DNA of 29,561 nt. Source: Candidatus Heimdallarchaeota archaeon LC_2 (GTDB lineage: Archaea; Asgardarchaeota; Heimdallarchaeia; Heimdallarchaeales; Kariarchaeaceae). Below are positions 7,904 through 16,986 of this stretch, piece after piece. Location: NCBI GenBank assembly GCA_001940725.1, contig MDVR01000031.1:1-29561 (forward strand), in the 5' to 3' direction. The position numbers were made by a program, and so were the translations under genes. The notes under the pieces are model-generated. The model was given only the letters and a program-made list of their open reading frames with translations, ran no database searches and was not told the DNA's origin. Each line of letters begins with the position of its first letter. Positions within the stretch are counted from its first letter, which is position 1.

Positions 7904-8263
7904 TCATCTTAAATCCTTGTGTCTTAGGTTGAGTACTGATGCGGATAAAGAAGCAATGAAATCAGACAAAGTACCTTTCTCCCCAAATTCGTCAACAGCC
8001 TTATCGTATTGCTCATACGGAAAACTTGACTCTTTTAACAAGGCATTAAATGTACCAACTATCAAAAATAGTACGTGGTCGTAATTACTGTCTGTCGATA
8101 CTGTTTTTTGAAACCTAGATATTGTTTCAAGTAAAAGAATGCGAACTTCTCGCAACTCTTTTTTCATTTCATATCTGTATACTAAATATGCGATTGTCAA
8201 CCCAATTATCGGTATTGATAAGTTAGCAACAATGTTCCAATCAATAGAATTTGTGTCTACCAT
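7904..8263 (-). CDS. N-terminally anchored membrane protein, 119 residues
   Basis: A hydrophobic segment at about 12-30 (VANLSIPIIGLTIAYLVY) precedes a basic stretch (RYEMKKELREVR), so the C-terminal helical domain should be in the cytoplasm. The C-terminus is Ser/Leu-rich (FIASLSASVLNLRHKDLR). I do not recognise the family. Its start is 37 bp from the divergent gene remnant at 8301. Confidence 0.6.
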   Translation of the reverse strand: MVDTNSIDWNIVANLSIPIIGLTIAYLVYRYEMKKELREVRILLLETISRFQKTVSTDSNYDHVLFLIVGTFNALLKESSFPYEQYDKAVDEFGEKGTLSDFIASLSASVLNLRHKDLR

Positions 8264-8300
8264 TGTTTAAGGTTCACGTTCCTTGCTTATAAAATTATAA

Positions 8301-8630
8301 ATGCGCCATGGGTGTTTCGAGGAAATTTTTTCCCCATTAAAGCCCGTCGGAAAATTAATTTTCAATTTTTCCCCTCCCGTTACAAACAATGCAGTATCAC
8401 CACTTCAGAAACAACGCCTTAATTCGTGGAAGCTCGTTAATGGTCATGACTTAACAAAATTGTTACATATCGGACTTAAATACATTTTTAGGGTGGACGA
8501 TCAAGATCTAACTCATGAGTGTACTGAAACTGCGTTAAGAAAAAGCTTTGAAATTGAAGATCTTAAATCAGCTTCCTTGTACACTTTCATGTCAAATTGG
8601 GGAAAATACTCTAAATATGTTATATTTTAA
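8301..8630 (+). pseudogene. DUF4435-like gene remnant (3' part)
   Basis: A 109-codon frame. Its last 65 residues (SWKLVNGHDLTKLLHIGL to SLYTFMSNWGKYS) match my memory of the C-terminal part of DUF4435 proteins: a VNGHDL-type motif, then 'T.LY..i..W'. Those proteins are about 250-300 residues, have a TOPRIM-like fold and often sit beside ATPases in defence loci. The N-terminal 40 residues show no such similarity, so this is most likely the tail of a broken gene joined to unrelated upstream sequence. The family call is tentative. Confidence 0.4.
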
Positions 8631-9207
8631 TTATTTCATGTATATAATATTTATAGACTTTTATTAAGAGAGCGATAGCTATACGCAACATATTCAGAGT
8701 ACAAATTTGACTAATTGGAGTATATATTGTAAATTGCCCTACAGCTGTCCAAGTTTGAAATATTGATGATCATATTGACATTTGATTTTTATACTTTATG
8801 AATAAAAAATTAATATGAGATTTCAGGATGTAAAACCACGTATTGGAAAACTTGCTGGAGTATTTTATATTTTAACATTAATTTTTATTACACCTATACT
8901 TATTCTACTCGATCCTGAGTTTGATATTAATTTCAATGATTTCGATCCTCTAAGTCAACTTGGTGTTTCTTCTGAGACAATACTGTATTACAATCTTGTT
9001 ATGCTTATAGATGGAATATTTCTTTATCTCTACTTTGATTGGTACTTAAATCAATCTCGGCCCAAATATAAATATCTAAGGGGTTGGGGGGTTTCAGTTC
9101 AAGCTGGTAAGATTGCTGGATTGGGCCAAATTGGATTGGCACTCTTCTTCAACATCGATATATTGCACAGTCTGCATATAATATCCGGAATTCTATTTTT
9201 TGGAGGT
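8440..9207 (+). repeat. 768-bp tandem duplication, copy 1
   Basis: Positions 8440-9207 recur base for base at 9208-9975. The junctions share only AT (8440-8441, 9208-9209 and 9976-9977). The unit holds the 3' end of the DUF4435-like remnant, the promoter of the membrane-protein gene and the first 131 codons of that gene. Confidence 0.95.
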
Positions 9208-9222
9208 ATGGTCATGACTTAA
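8815..9222 (+). pseudogene. DUF998-like membrane protein, truncated copy
   Basis: The first 131 residues are identical to the full-length gene at 9583. At the duplication junction the frame switches to a MVMT tail and stops, giving 135 codons instead of 288. It keeps the TATA-like box (ttttatactttatg) about 25 nt upstream, so it could be transcribed. The protein would have only about half of the membrane segments and is unlikely to work. Confidence 0.8.
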
Positions 9223-9975
9223 CAAAATTGTTACATATCGGACTTAAATACATTTTTAGGGTGGACGATCAAGATCTAACTCATGAGTGTACTGAAACTG
9301 CGTTAAGAAAAAGCTTTGAAATTGAAGATCTTAAATCAGCTTCCTTGTACACTTTCATGTCAAATTGGGGAAAATACTCTAAATATGTTATATTTTAATT
9401 ATTTCATGTATATAATATTTATAGACTTTTATTAAGAGAGCGATAGCTATACGCAACATATTCAGAGTACAAATTTGACTAATTGGAGTATATATTGTAA
9501 ATTGCCCTACAGCTGTCCAAGTTTGAAATATTGATGATCATATTGACATTTGATTTTTATACTTTATGAATAAAAAATTAATATGAGATTTCAGGATGTA
9601 AAACCACGTATTGGAAAACTTGCTGGAGTATTTTATATTTTAACATTAATTTTTATTACACCTATACTTATTCTACTCGATCCTGAGTTTGATATTAATT
9701 TCAATGATTTCGATCCTCTAAGTCAACTTGGTGTTTCTTCTGAGACAATACTGTATTACAATCTTGTTATGCTTATAGATGGAATATTTCTTTATCTCTA
9801 CTTTGATTGGTACTTAAATCAATCTCGGCCCAAATATAAATATCTAAGGGGTTGGGGGGTTTCAGTTCAAGCTGGTAAGATTGCTGGATTGGGCCAAATT
9901 GGATTGGCACTCTTCTTCAACATCGATATATTGCACAGTCTGCATATAATATCCGGAATTCTATTTTTTGGAGGT
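9208..9975 (+). repeat. 768-bp tandem duplication, copy 2
   Basis: A perfect second copy of 8440-9207. Its first part (to 9398) repeats the 3' end of the DUF4435-like remnant without a start codon, which explains why 9223-9582 holds no intact gene. The rest leads into the complete membrane-protein gene. Confidence 0.95.
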
Positions 9976-10449
9976 ATAGCCATATCACTTTTGATTATAA
10001 GTTTGGATCTTCAACACCTTTCAAATTATGAGTCTCGTATCCAACTTTTGATCCGATTAACTCTTTTTATTTGTCTATGGGGTATTTCCTATCCCTTTTC
10101 ATTCCGGTTTACTGATCATATTGGGCTTTGGCAATTTGTAATATTAATTTCGATGTGTACTTGGTTTTACATAGAAAATTCCTCTTATAAGAGAATTTCA
10201 TCTGTATTTGGAAAATCTGAACTTACTCATTATACCTATCCAATAAATTTCATATCCAAATTGGGATTAACCTTTGGTATATTACTCATTATTCTCGGAT
10301 TTGGTTTGTATATTTTCCCAGAACTTGATCCGACTCCATGTGGGGATATAACCGATCGCAAAAATTGTCATCCTATGGACAATGTGATTACAGCTGTTGC
10401 AGGGATTATTTTGGTATATATATCAAAATATATCAAACACTTTGAATAG
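9583..10449 (+). CDS. DUF998-like multi-pass membrane protein
   Basis: 288 residues with about six to eight hydrophobic segments (for example about 14-32, 60-75, 100-118, 123-145, 157-172, 182-196, 225-248 and 268-282). Landmarks such as 'DPLSQLG' followed by 'YYNLVMLIDGIFLYLYF', and the even spacing of helices, fit the DUF998 group of archaeal and bacterial membrane proteins of unknown function. Two Cys (CGDITDRKNC, near 253-262) in the last loop may form a disulphide outside the cell. A TATA-like box lies about 25 nt before the ATG (leaderless). This is the intact copy; the one at 8815 is cut off by the tandem duplication. Confidence 0.7.
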   Translation: MRFQDVKPRIGKLAGVFYILTLIFITPILILLDPEFDINFNDFDPLSQLGVSSETILYYNLVMLIDGIFLYLYFDWYLNQSRPKYKYLRGWGVSVQAGKIAGLGQIGLALFFNIDILHSLHIISGILFFGGIAISLLIISLDLQHLSNYESRIQLLIRLTLFICLWGISYPFSFRFTDHIGLWQFVILISMCTWFYIENSSYKRISSVFGKSELTHYTYPINFISKLGLTFGILLIILGFGLYIFPELDPTPCGDITDRKNCHPMDNVITAVAGIILVYISKYIKHFE

Positions 10450-10567
10450 AATTTTCATGATAAAATGTATAAATTTGAAAACTGATTTGGAGTTATTGTA
10501 GGTAATTTCTCAAGCATTATTTTATAAAATATTATTTATATTATGGATAGATGTGTTGGTGATACAA

Positions 10568-11809
10568 TCAGAAGATGTCCTGAATTTTGATTTTTATCAT
10601 CTTTTCGATTGTTAAATCGTCAATATTCATTTCTTGCAATTTCATAATATATTCCTTATTCAAGTCATGAATTTGCATTGTGATTAATTGCTCGGGTGTT
10701 ACATTTGAATAACCCAATTTTTTTACATCCTCAATAAACTCAGGTTCAACATCATGTATCTTAAATTTCTTCAAAATATTTAATTCAATATCGGGAAATC
10801 CGAGGTTTTGGATGTCTTCAATAAATTTAGGATCAACATTATGAATCATCATTTGAACTAAGCTTCTTTTACTAACATCCTCATATCCCAATATTTTCAA
10901 TCTCGAAATAAAATTGGGTGTAACATCGTGAATTTGAAATTCAATCAAATTATTTATGGTAACATCTTGAAGTCCTGTCGCTTTAATGTTCGTTACAAAC
11001 TCTGGTGTTACATCATGAATTGCTGCTTTTCTTATTTGGTTTTGGGTTAAACCTTCAAGGCCAGCCCCAACTAAACCTTCAATAAATTCTTCATTGACAT
11101 TATGAATTTTGAATTCTTTTGCCGATTTTAGAGAAAATTCCTCGATATTCAAATTTTCATTAGATAAGATATTTTCGATAAATTCTGGATTTACATCATG
11201 AATTTTCATACTTACCAACAGCTTTAGTGAAAATGTGTCATCACCAAGTTTTTTTGCAATCTCTTGCATTTCAGCTGTGTATTCAAGAGAAACAGAATGG
11301 ATCTTCATGTTCACAAGTTGATTATACCCAATATCTGTAAAACCTAATTTGTTCAATCCTTCAATATATTCCGGATTTACATTATGTATTGTCATTTTAA
11401 TAATATTTGGTAACTGGAGATTTGTATATCCCAAATTGTGTAATTGAGAAATATACTCAATAGAGACCGTATGGAGCACCAACTTGACTTGGGTCGTAGA
11501 ATCAATATCTTCATATCCTAGTTTATTCAACTCTTTAAGATATTTCGGATCTACATTTTCCATGATCAACCGTTTCAATTCTTCATGTGTTATTTCCTCT
11601 CGTTGGCTTAGATCTTGATGTAACATATCCGTGATAAAAGGTTTAATCCTCTCCACTGTTGATGTCAACATATTGCCAGATAAGAACCCAGAATTCACAT
11701 TTACATATCTGAAATCTCTCTCTAGTTCTTTGAGTTGTTCATTTGCCATTTCAGGTGTAATTTCATTACTTACTAACTTTTCAAGTATTTCTTTACGTCT
11801 ACTTTCCAT
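10568..11809 (-). CDS. Protein of ~11 'IHxVxPEFI' repeats
   Basis: 413 residues. The first 30 (RRKEILEKLVSNEITPEMANEQLKEL) look like the short SHOCT-like helical hairpin ('iLekl..gkIt.eeA..lL..L') seen in cell-envelope stress proteins. From about residue 80 to the end there are about eleven repeats, mostly 29 residues, of the form IH-x-V-x-P-E-F/Y-I-xx-L-xx-LGY-x-D-h-x-x-x-x-L-h-x-h-K, with a half repeat at the C-terminus. Similar VTPEFVRxLRxxGY repeats follow DUF4097 or BlaR1/M56 domains in bacteria. Here nothing but the hairpin precedes them, and there is no signal peptide or membrane segment, so it is likely a cytoplasmic helical solenoid for protein binding. Repeats 4 and 5 are longer (about 32-33 residues). 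Confidence 0.75.
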   Translation of the reverse strand: MESRRKEILEKLVSNEITPEMANEQLKELERDFRYVNVNSGFLSGNMLTSTVERIKPFITDMLHQDLSQREEITHEELKRLIMENVDPKYLKELNKLGYEDIDSTTQVKLVLHTVSIEYISQLHNLGYTNLQLPNIIKMTIHNVNPEYIEGLNKLGFTDIGYNQLVNMKIHSVSLEYTAEMQEIAKKLGDDTFSLKLLVSMKIHDVNPEFIENILSNENLNIEEFSLKSAKEFKIHNVNEEFIEGLVGAGLEGLTQNQIRKAAIHDVTPEFVTNIKATGLQDVTINNLIEFQIHDVTPNFISRLKILGYEDVSKRSLVQMMIHNVDPKFIEDIQNLGFPDIELNILKKFKIHDVEPEFIEDVKKLGYSNVTPEQLITMQIHDLNKEYIMKLQEMNIDDLTIEKMIKIKIQDIF

Positions 11810-12058
11810 TTTTGTAATACCTCATTTAACAACCGTTTGATGAAAGATGCTATCTTTCTTTTGACTATTAATTTCAATTCTTCGAGGTATAAAGATTTCA
11901 TACCAATAATCGAAAACGGTTATTTGGGATTGAGTTTGATAATTAATATAGTTTTCTTAAAAGGAAAATTGAAGATTTAAAATTGTTGAAGTTGTATAAT
12001 CATTAATTCCGAATAGAAATTATTAATATCAAAAAGATAATAGATATTATTAAATTTA

Positions 12059-12351
12059 ATGACGGATTACAATCGTTTAATTTACATTATTTCCTTTATT
12101 TTCCTTAATTTATATTTGAGCCGTGTTACAGTATCCAAATACGAAGAATTCCATATAATTGGAAAATCTAAATCTATTGGTTTCCGTTATTGCTTCGTTT
12201 TACTATAATATTGGACGCTATATTTTCAACAAATTTTATATTTGAAAGTGACAGTATTCTCATAACGCTATTATATATTGGCTACTTATTATCATTATCT
12301 GAGTTAGTGGTTAAATATAGAGATAGAAATGAAAAATCAAATTTATATTAA
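12059..12351 (+). pseudogene. Frameshifted small membrane protein
   Basis: ATG 12059 opens a 49-codon frame (MTDYNRLIYIISFIFLNLYL and on) that ends at TAA 12206-12208. From about 12170 the adjacent frame carries the continuation (WFPLLLRFTIILDAIFSTNF, then a second membrane segment, then a charged tail ending at 12351). Joined, they give roughly 97 residues with three hydrophobic segments. The shift lies between 12170 and 12205. This is either a true pseudogene or a one-base sequence error. The pattern 'LDAIFST...E' recalls DUF5658-type small membrane proteins, weakly. Confidence 0.5.
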
Positions 12352-12409
12352 TTGAATGTTACAAACTAAGATTGATTGATGGCTATGGCTCTATTCAATG
12401 ATTAAAAAT

Positions 12410-12835
12410 CTATTTTTTATCCCTTATGACCATACAAGTACTCTGAGCTACTGCAATCAATTCATCATTTGAATCTTTCAAATTACATTCTACATAACCA
12501 ATATTAGTGCCTCTTTTTATTACTACCCCTTCTGCAATTAATTCTGCTTCCTTTATTCCTCTTAAATAATTGATCTGAAGGTTAATTGTCGTGAAATTTT
12601 CATTTTTATTTAGTGTAGTAATCATTGCTATTCCCATTGCTGCATCAGTAATATCACATAATATACCCCCGTGTACTGAACCCATTGGATTATGATGTCT
12701 TTCATCCACTTTCATTTTAAAAATAGCCTTTCCTTCTCCATATTCAACCAATTTGAAACCAATTAAATTGGCAGCTGGAGTTTTCCATTTTCCTTTTATC
12801 ATGGTATCAAGAACTAATTGTACACTATCGTCCAC
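12410..12835 (-). CDS. PaaI-type hot-dog thioesterase
   Basis: 141 residues, the usual length for a single hot-dog domain. The conserved HNPMGSVHGGILCDITDAAMG block (about 48-68) holds the features of the PaaI/YbgC-like 4HBT family: Asn49, the HGG turn (55-57) that forms the oxyanion hole, and the acidic residue (Asp61 or Asp64) that serves as base or nucleophile partner. It should hydrolyse acyl- or aryl-CoA thioesters in the cytoplasm as a dimer or tetramer. The exact substrate cannot be told; no phenylacetate genes are nearby. It stands alone. Confidence 0.88.
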   Translation of the reverse strand: MDDSVQLVLDTMIKGKWKTPAANLIGFKLVEYGEGKAIFKMKVDERHHNPMGSVHGGILCDITDAAMGIAMITTLNKNENFTTINLQINYLRGIKEAELIAEGVVIKRGTNIGYVECNLKDSNDELIAVAQSTCMVIRDKK

Positions 12836-12912
12836 AGAAAGACAATTTTTTAATAAAATTAATTGTTTTTGGTTTCCGTATTTCTAAATCTTCATTCTAC
12901 GAGATCAAAATA

Positions 12913-13581
12913 TTAACTTCTCAAGAAAACCAAACAATAACTATGATCATATCCGTAGCCATAATTCCCATTTTCTTTAGTTTCACTTTCCCAATTAATA
13001 ATGACTTCTCCCTTGAACAAAAATATTTTCGAAAGCACATTTCCTATATCCCAAGCTAATGTGGTAACTATTCCGTTATACTTTAGATTTGATACTTCAA
13101 TGACTAAATATGAATTTGGTTTCATTTTTTGCTTAATGCCTTCGAAGATGCCTTTGATGTTGTTTAGATAGGCTCTATAATCTCCTTCTTCTGTATAATC
13201 AGAAAAAGGGTTCAGTTTCTCACCAATCGACATATAAGGAGGAGAAGTCATAAGGAAATCAAAATTTGGACATTCAGATTTATTCACGAAATCTTGAACA
13301 TCGTCTAGAAATATCTCTTTATTTAGTTCAAATTCCTCAGAGAGAAAATTTATTTTATTTTGATCAATCTCAGTTCCTATAGCATTTCGATTGAATCTTT
13401 TTGCAACAGATAAAGTTGTTCCATAGCCTACAAAGGGATCAAATACAAGATCTCCTGGTGAAGAATATTTCAAAAGAAAGTACTCAACCAGTTTTTCAGA
13501 ATATCTAACATCATCCTTCGCAAATATTTCAGGAAGAGGCTTCGTATTTCCAAAAGGTATCGTTAGATTTGTAGGAAACAT
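12913..13581 (-). CDS. Orphan DNA methyltransferase (SPPY type)
   Basis: 222 residues. AdoMet-binding motif I is FDPFVGYGTT (47-56) and catalytic motif IV is SPPY (113-116), in the order I then IV. SPPY is typical of N4-cytosine methyltransferases of the N6_N4_Mtase superfamily, although some N6-adenine and RNA methylases have similar tetrads. At 222 residues it is short, leaving little room for a target-recognition domain between IV and the C-terminus. No restriction endonuclease lies beside it, so it is an orphan, either regulatory or protective. The start (MFPTNLTIPF) is the only good ATG. Confidence 0.8.
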   Translation of the reverse strand: MFPTNLTIPFGNTKPLPEIFAKDDVRYSEKLVEYFLLKYSSPGDLVFDPFVGYGTTLSVAKRFNRNAIGTEIDQNKINFLSEEFELNKEIFLDDVQDFVNKSECPNFDFLMTSPPYMSIGEKLNPFSDYTEEGDYRAYLNNIKGIFEGIKQKMKPNSYLVIEVSNLKYNGIVTTLAWDIGNVLSKIFLFKGEVIINWESETKENGNYGYGYDHSYCLVFLRS

Positions 13582-13681
13582 TAATTTGGTATTTCTTAAT
13601 TCAATTTAAATCTAAATAATTAAATGCGATGAAATAACAAAAAGAATGGTTATTAAGTAATTTAAATTTTATTTCGCTTTA

Positions 13682-14032
13682 TTAAATGGCCTCTTTGGAA
13701 ATTAAACGGAATCTATTTCCAAAGCAATCTTTAAAGAGAACTCCCAATTTATCTCCCATCTTGTGCACATCTTTTATTATTTCGCCTTCTTTCGACTTGA
13801 TCTCCTCAACAGTTTTCTCAATATCATTTACTTCAAAAATCATGTTTATACCTGGCTGCGGAATAATATCTGCTTTGAAAAAACCTAAACTTATTGTGTC
13901 CTCCCATTTTACCAAAGCATAATTAGGGAAAGTTTCTATATCCACTTCCCATCCGAATACATTTTCATAAAATTCTTTTGCTTTTACATAATCTAATACT
14001 GGGATTGCAATTTGTATAATTTTACCATTCAC
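13682..14032 (-). CDS. Glyoxalase/VOC-fold protein
   Basis: 116 residues, one vicinal-oxygen-chelate (VOC) unit of two beta-alpha-beta-beta-beta modules. The signature pattern IAIPVLDYVKAKEFYENVFGWEV (about 8-30) and the matching MIFEVNDIEKTVEEI (about 64-78) are clear. The first-strand metal ligand usually found in glyoxalase I (His) is Gln7 here and no clear set of His/Glu ligands is seen. It may therefore bind or process a small molecule without the classical metal site, like antibiotic-binding VOC proteins. The substrate is unknown. Confidence 0.8.
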   Translation of the reverse strand: MNGKIIQIAIPVLDYVKAKEFYENVFGWEVDIETFPNYALVKWEDTISLGFFKADIIPQPGINMIFEVNDIEKTVEEIKSKEGEIIKDVHKMGDKLGVLFKDCFGNRFRLISKEAI

Positions 14033-14136
14033 AAAATTGGTATATAAAGATCTGTTTTAACTTATTTCAGTCTTACTTTGCAAATTGAATAAATTTCAAT
14101 ATTTCTTATATCGAAACTTTAGCCAAACTTATCTCT

Positions 14137-14163
14137 TTAAATCTTAAATATCTATCATAATTT
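14137..14163 (+). promoter_or_regulatory. TATA box of leaderless acetyltransferase gene
   Basis: The TATA-like tttaaatcttaaata (14137-14151) lies just over 20 nt before ATG 14164, matching the archaeal TATA-to-start distance, so the mRNA should begin at or near the ATG. Confidence 0.4.
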
Positions 14164-15366
14164 ATGCACAAAGTAGAACTTGGAAACCCTGAAGATTACA
14201 AAAAAGTAGATAAAATTCTTTGGAGGGCCTTTGAAATCGAAAATAAGTTCGATGAAGATAAAAGAGAACCAGGGGATTGGTGGAGTAAGGAAGGCTTTTC
14301 AAGATCCTATATTATCAAAGATAGGGATTCTATTGTTGCAAATTTGACTGTGGAATTATATCCAGCAACTATTAGAGGGTCTGAAATAATAATTGCAGGT
14401 ATTGGTGCTGTTGCTACTGAACCAACTCATCGTAGAAATAAGATGATCAATAGTTTATTTGAAACGGCATTTCAAACCATGAAAGACAATGGTGAAATAT
14501 TTTCTATGTTAGATCCATTCAAGATAGAATATTACAGGAAATTTGGTTACGCAAATGCGGAAACTATTATTCAATATAGGTTTGCACCTTCTAATATTAT
14601 CACATTAAAAATCCCAAACTCTATTATTATTAGAGAAGCGGTGAAGGGTGATGAACAAATCCTAATGGACCTTCAAAGAAGCTCAATACAAATTGGATCT
14701 CGACTCTATCAAACAGAGGACAGTATTGCTAAACGTATTAAATCTCTTAATTGCTATATTGTCGAAGAAAAAAATAAACCTGCAGGTTGGTTTAAATTAT
14801 ACTTCAATAGAGATAAAACAGAAATTGAATGGAATGATCAAAAATTAACAATGATTGTTTCCCTGTCTCTTTTTTATGATAATTATAATGTGTTGAATGG
14901 AATATTCGATTTTTTAAGTAAATTTGAGGATCAAGTCGATGAAATCCGCATGAATTGTCCATCTGAAGTCCCAGTTCAAAACTATGTTATAAATCGACAT
15001 AAATTGGATATTGACATGATGGGTAGTATGATGGTTCGCGTTATCGATTTCAAAAAATACATTGAGAGTATTCAAATTCCAAAATCCGCAACAGATTCAG
15101 TTGTTTTAACTCTGGAGGATAAACATTGCACGTGGAATTCAGGAACCTATGTTTTAGTTCCGTCTAATGGAAAAATCAATTTGAGAGAAGAAGTTTTAGA
15201 ACCTGATATTGTTGTAAATGAGCAGCAATTTTCTCGAATTGCCGGCGGCTTAAATTCAATAACTACTTTGCATTTATTAGGAATAATAGACTGTTCTTTA
15301 GAAGTTGCTCAGAAGCTAGAAGCGATATTCCCAAAAGATGCTGTTATGTCATATCAAAGATTTTGA
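14164..15366 (+). CDS. Eis-like GNAT N-acetyltransferase with SCP2-type C-domain
   Basis: 400 residues, matching the Eis family (about 400). The first GNAT domain has the acetyl-CoA loop GAVATEPTHRRNKM (81-94) and the YYRKFGY segment (123-129), in which Tyr124 aligns with the catalytic Tyr of Eis. A second degenerate GNAT domain follows (about 150-295), then a sterol-carrier-like domain. The protein ends in Phe, as in mycobacterial Eis where the terminal carboxylate acts as base. Eis enzymes acetylate amines of aminoglycosides or protein lysines; the natural substrate here is unknown. The gene stands 57 bp before rocD on the same strand. Confidence 0.85.
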   Translation: MHKVELGNPEDYKKVDKILWRAFEIENKFDEDKREPGDWWSKEGFSRSYIIKDRDSIVANLTVELYPATIRGSEIIIAGIGAVATEPTHRRNKMINSLFETAFQTMKDNGEIFSMLDPFKIEYYRKFGYANAETIIQYRFAPSNIITLKIPNSIIIREAVKGDEQILMDLQRSSIQIGSRLYQTEDSIAKRIKSLNCYIVEEKNKPAGWFKLYFNRDKTEIEWNDQKLTMIVSLSLFYDNYNVLNGIFDFLSKFEDQVDEIRMNCPSEVPVQNYVINRHKLDIDMMGSMMVRVIDFKKYIESIQIPKSATDSVVLTLEDKHCTWNSGTYVLVPSNGKINLREEVLEPDIVVNEQQFSRIAGGLNSITTLHLLGIIDCSLEVAQKLEAIFPKDAVMSYQRF

Positions 15367-15423
15367 TCAAACATATTTGTTCCCAAGAAATAATTTCTTA
15401 ATACTCATCCCTCCAATAATTTT

Positions 15424-16662
15424 ATGGTACAAATGAGCTATGATTCTAAATCAGAAGAATTAATGGCAAAGGAGAATAAAGTTGTATCTCCTAATTATAC
15501 TCCAATCCCGGTAGTGTTATCACATGGGGACGGTATCTATGTAACCGATGTAGATGGTAAAAAATACATTGATTGTTTATCTGCTTATTCTGCAGTAAAT
15601 CAAGGTCATCTCCATCCAAAAATTATTTCAGCAGCTGAAGAGCAAATGAAAAGAATAACATTGACTTCAAGAGCTTTCTATAATGATCAATTAGGTGATT
15701 TCATTGAGAAATTATGCAATTATTCTGGTATGGAAATGGCTTGTCCAATGAATACCGGTGCTGAAGCAGTAGAAACAGGGATTAAAGTGGCACGAAGATG
15801 GGGGTACAGGAATAAAAAAGTCGAAGCAAACAAAGCAGAAATTATTGTTTGTGATGATAATTTTCACGGGAGAACAACAACAATAGTTGGATTTAGTTCT
15901 GATCCTGATAGTTATGAAGACTTCGGCCCATATCCCGAGGGGTTTAAGAGTATCCCATTTGGAGATTTAGCTGCACTAGAGACAGCTATTACATCCAATA
16001 CCGTCGCGTTTCTTGTTGAGCCAATTCAAGGAGAAGCAGGAGTGATTGTACCTCCAGAAGGTTATCTCAAAGGAGCTTATGATATTTGCAAAAAGAATAA
16101 TGTACTCTTAATTGCTGATGAGATACAAACTGGATTTGCTCGTACCGGGAAAAATTTCTGTTTCGAATTCGATGAGATTAAACCAGATTTGTTATTAGTT
16201 GGAAAGGCACTTGGTGGGGGTTTAATGCCAATTTCTGCAACACTTGGGACCAAAGAAATTATGTCTGTTCTCACAAGTGGAAGTCATGGATCTACTTTCG
16301 GAGGAAATCCACTAGCGTGCGCAATAGGCTCGGCTGCAATTGATGTTTTAGTTGAAGAAGATCTTGCAAATAAATCAATGGAATTAGGAAAATATTTTCT
16401 TGATAAACTAAAAGACTTACCATCTGAAATTGTAAAGGATGCAAGGGGTCGTGGATTGCTTGTTGCAATAGAATTCAAAGAAAGAGGAGGTAAGGCAAAG
16501 AAATATGTTATGGAAATGAAATCTAAAGGATTACTTGCTAAACAAACTCATGATACCATAATTCGGTTCGCTCCGCCATTAGTAATTACAAAAGATCAAG
16601 TCGACGATGTTGTTCAGATAATTCAATCTTCTATTGCATCAGTAGCTTCTAAAATTGAATAA
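15424..16662 (+). CDS. rocD: Ornithine aminotransferase
   Basis: 412 residues, class-III PLP-dependent aminotransferase. It contains the class pattern with Asp232 in IADEIQTG (binds the PLP ring nitrogen) and Lys261 in VGKALGGG (Schiff base). The YSAVNQGHLHP, NTGAEAVETGIKVARRW and GSHGSTFGGNPLA segments are typical of ornithine aminotransferase, which converts ornithine plus 2-oxoglutarate to glutamate semialdehyde plus glutamate. It could act in arginine breakdown or proline supply. Acetylornithine or lysine aminotransferase is a less likely reading. Its last 19 codons recur in altered form at 22258-22314. ATG 15433 (residue 4) is an alternative start. Confidence 0.92.
   Translation: MVQMSYDSKSEELMAKENKVVSPNYTPIPVVLSHGDGIYVTDVDGKKYIDCLSAYSAVNQGHLHPKIISAAEEQMKRITLTSRAFYNDQLGDFIEKLCNYSGMEMACPMNTGAEAVETGIKVARRWGYRNKKVEANKAEIIVCDDNFHGRTTTIVGFSSDPDSYEDFGPYPEGFKSIPFGDLAALETAITSNTVAFLVEPIQGEAGVIVPPEGYLKGAYDICKKNNVLLIADEIQTGFARTGKNFCFEFDEIKPDLLLVGKALGGGLMPISATLGTKEIMSVLTSGSHGSTFGGNPLACAIGSAAIDVLVEEDLANKSMELGKYFLDKLKDLPSEIVKDARGRGLLVAIEFKERGGKAKKYVMEMKSKGLLAKQTHDTIIRFAPPLVITKDQVDDVVQIIQSSIASVASKIE
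16606..16662 (+). repeat. Direct repeat at rocD 3' end, left copy (att-like)
   Basis: The last 18 codons and stop of rocD. A second copy at 22258-22314 is identical at 45 of 57 positions, including a run of 15 (tctattgcatcagta, 16630-16644). Both copies end in TAA at the same place. This is the layout left when an element integrates in the 3' end of a protein gene and supplies a replacement end. Confidence 0.75.
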
Positions 16663-16986
16663 AACCTAATATATTGATAAATTTTTTCATTTTATTTACA
16701 GTATTTCAATTTATTATATAAATTATAATCAATTAAACAACAATTGTCTACTTTCTTTCATAAATATAGGATAGAATAATTGAATTAAAGGACTAAAATA
16801 GATATTTGAACTACATCTCAAGTAACCAGATACTATCATTTATTCAATAATTATCGATTGTCGAAAGAAGAAAGGTTCATAATAGTAAGAATTATTACTT
16901 TTGCTGAAATAAAGTTAATATCCAACATGAGCTTTGATAATTTACAATTAACTTTTTAACAACAAAAGACTAGAAATGATATTAGG
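16663..16986. other. AT-rich gap after rocD
   Basis: No ORF of note. A T-rich run (16682-16687, then ttttattt) 20 bp after the rocD stop is a plausible archaeal oligo-T terminator. TATA-like stretches (tatataaattataat near 16715) occur but lie too far from the next start to assign. From about 16790 the plus strand becomes A-rich, as in the following 5.5 kb. Confidence 0.4.
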
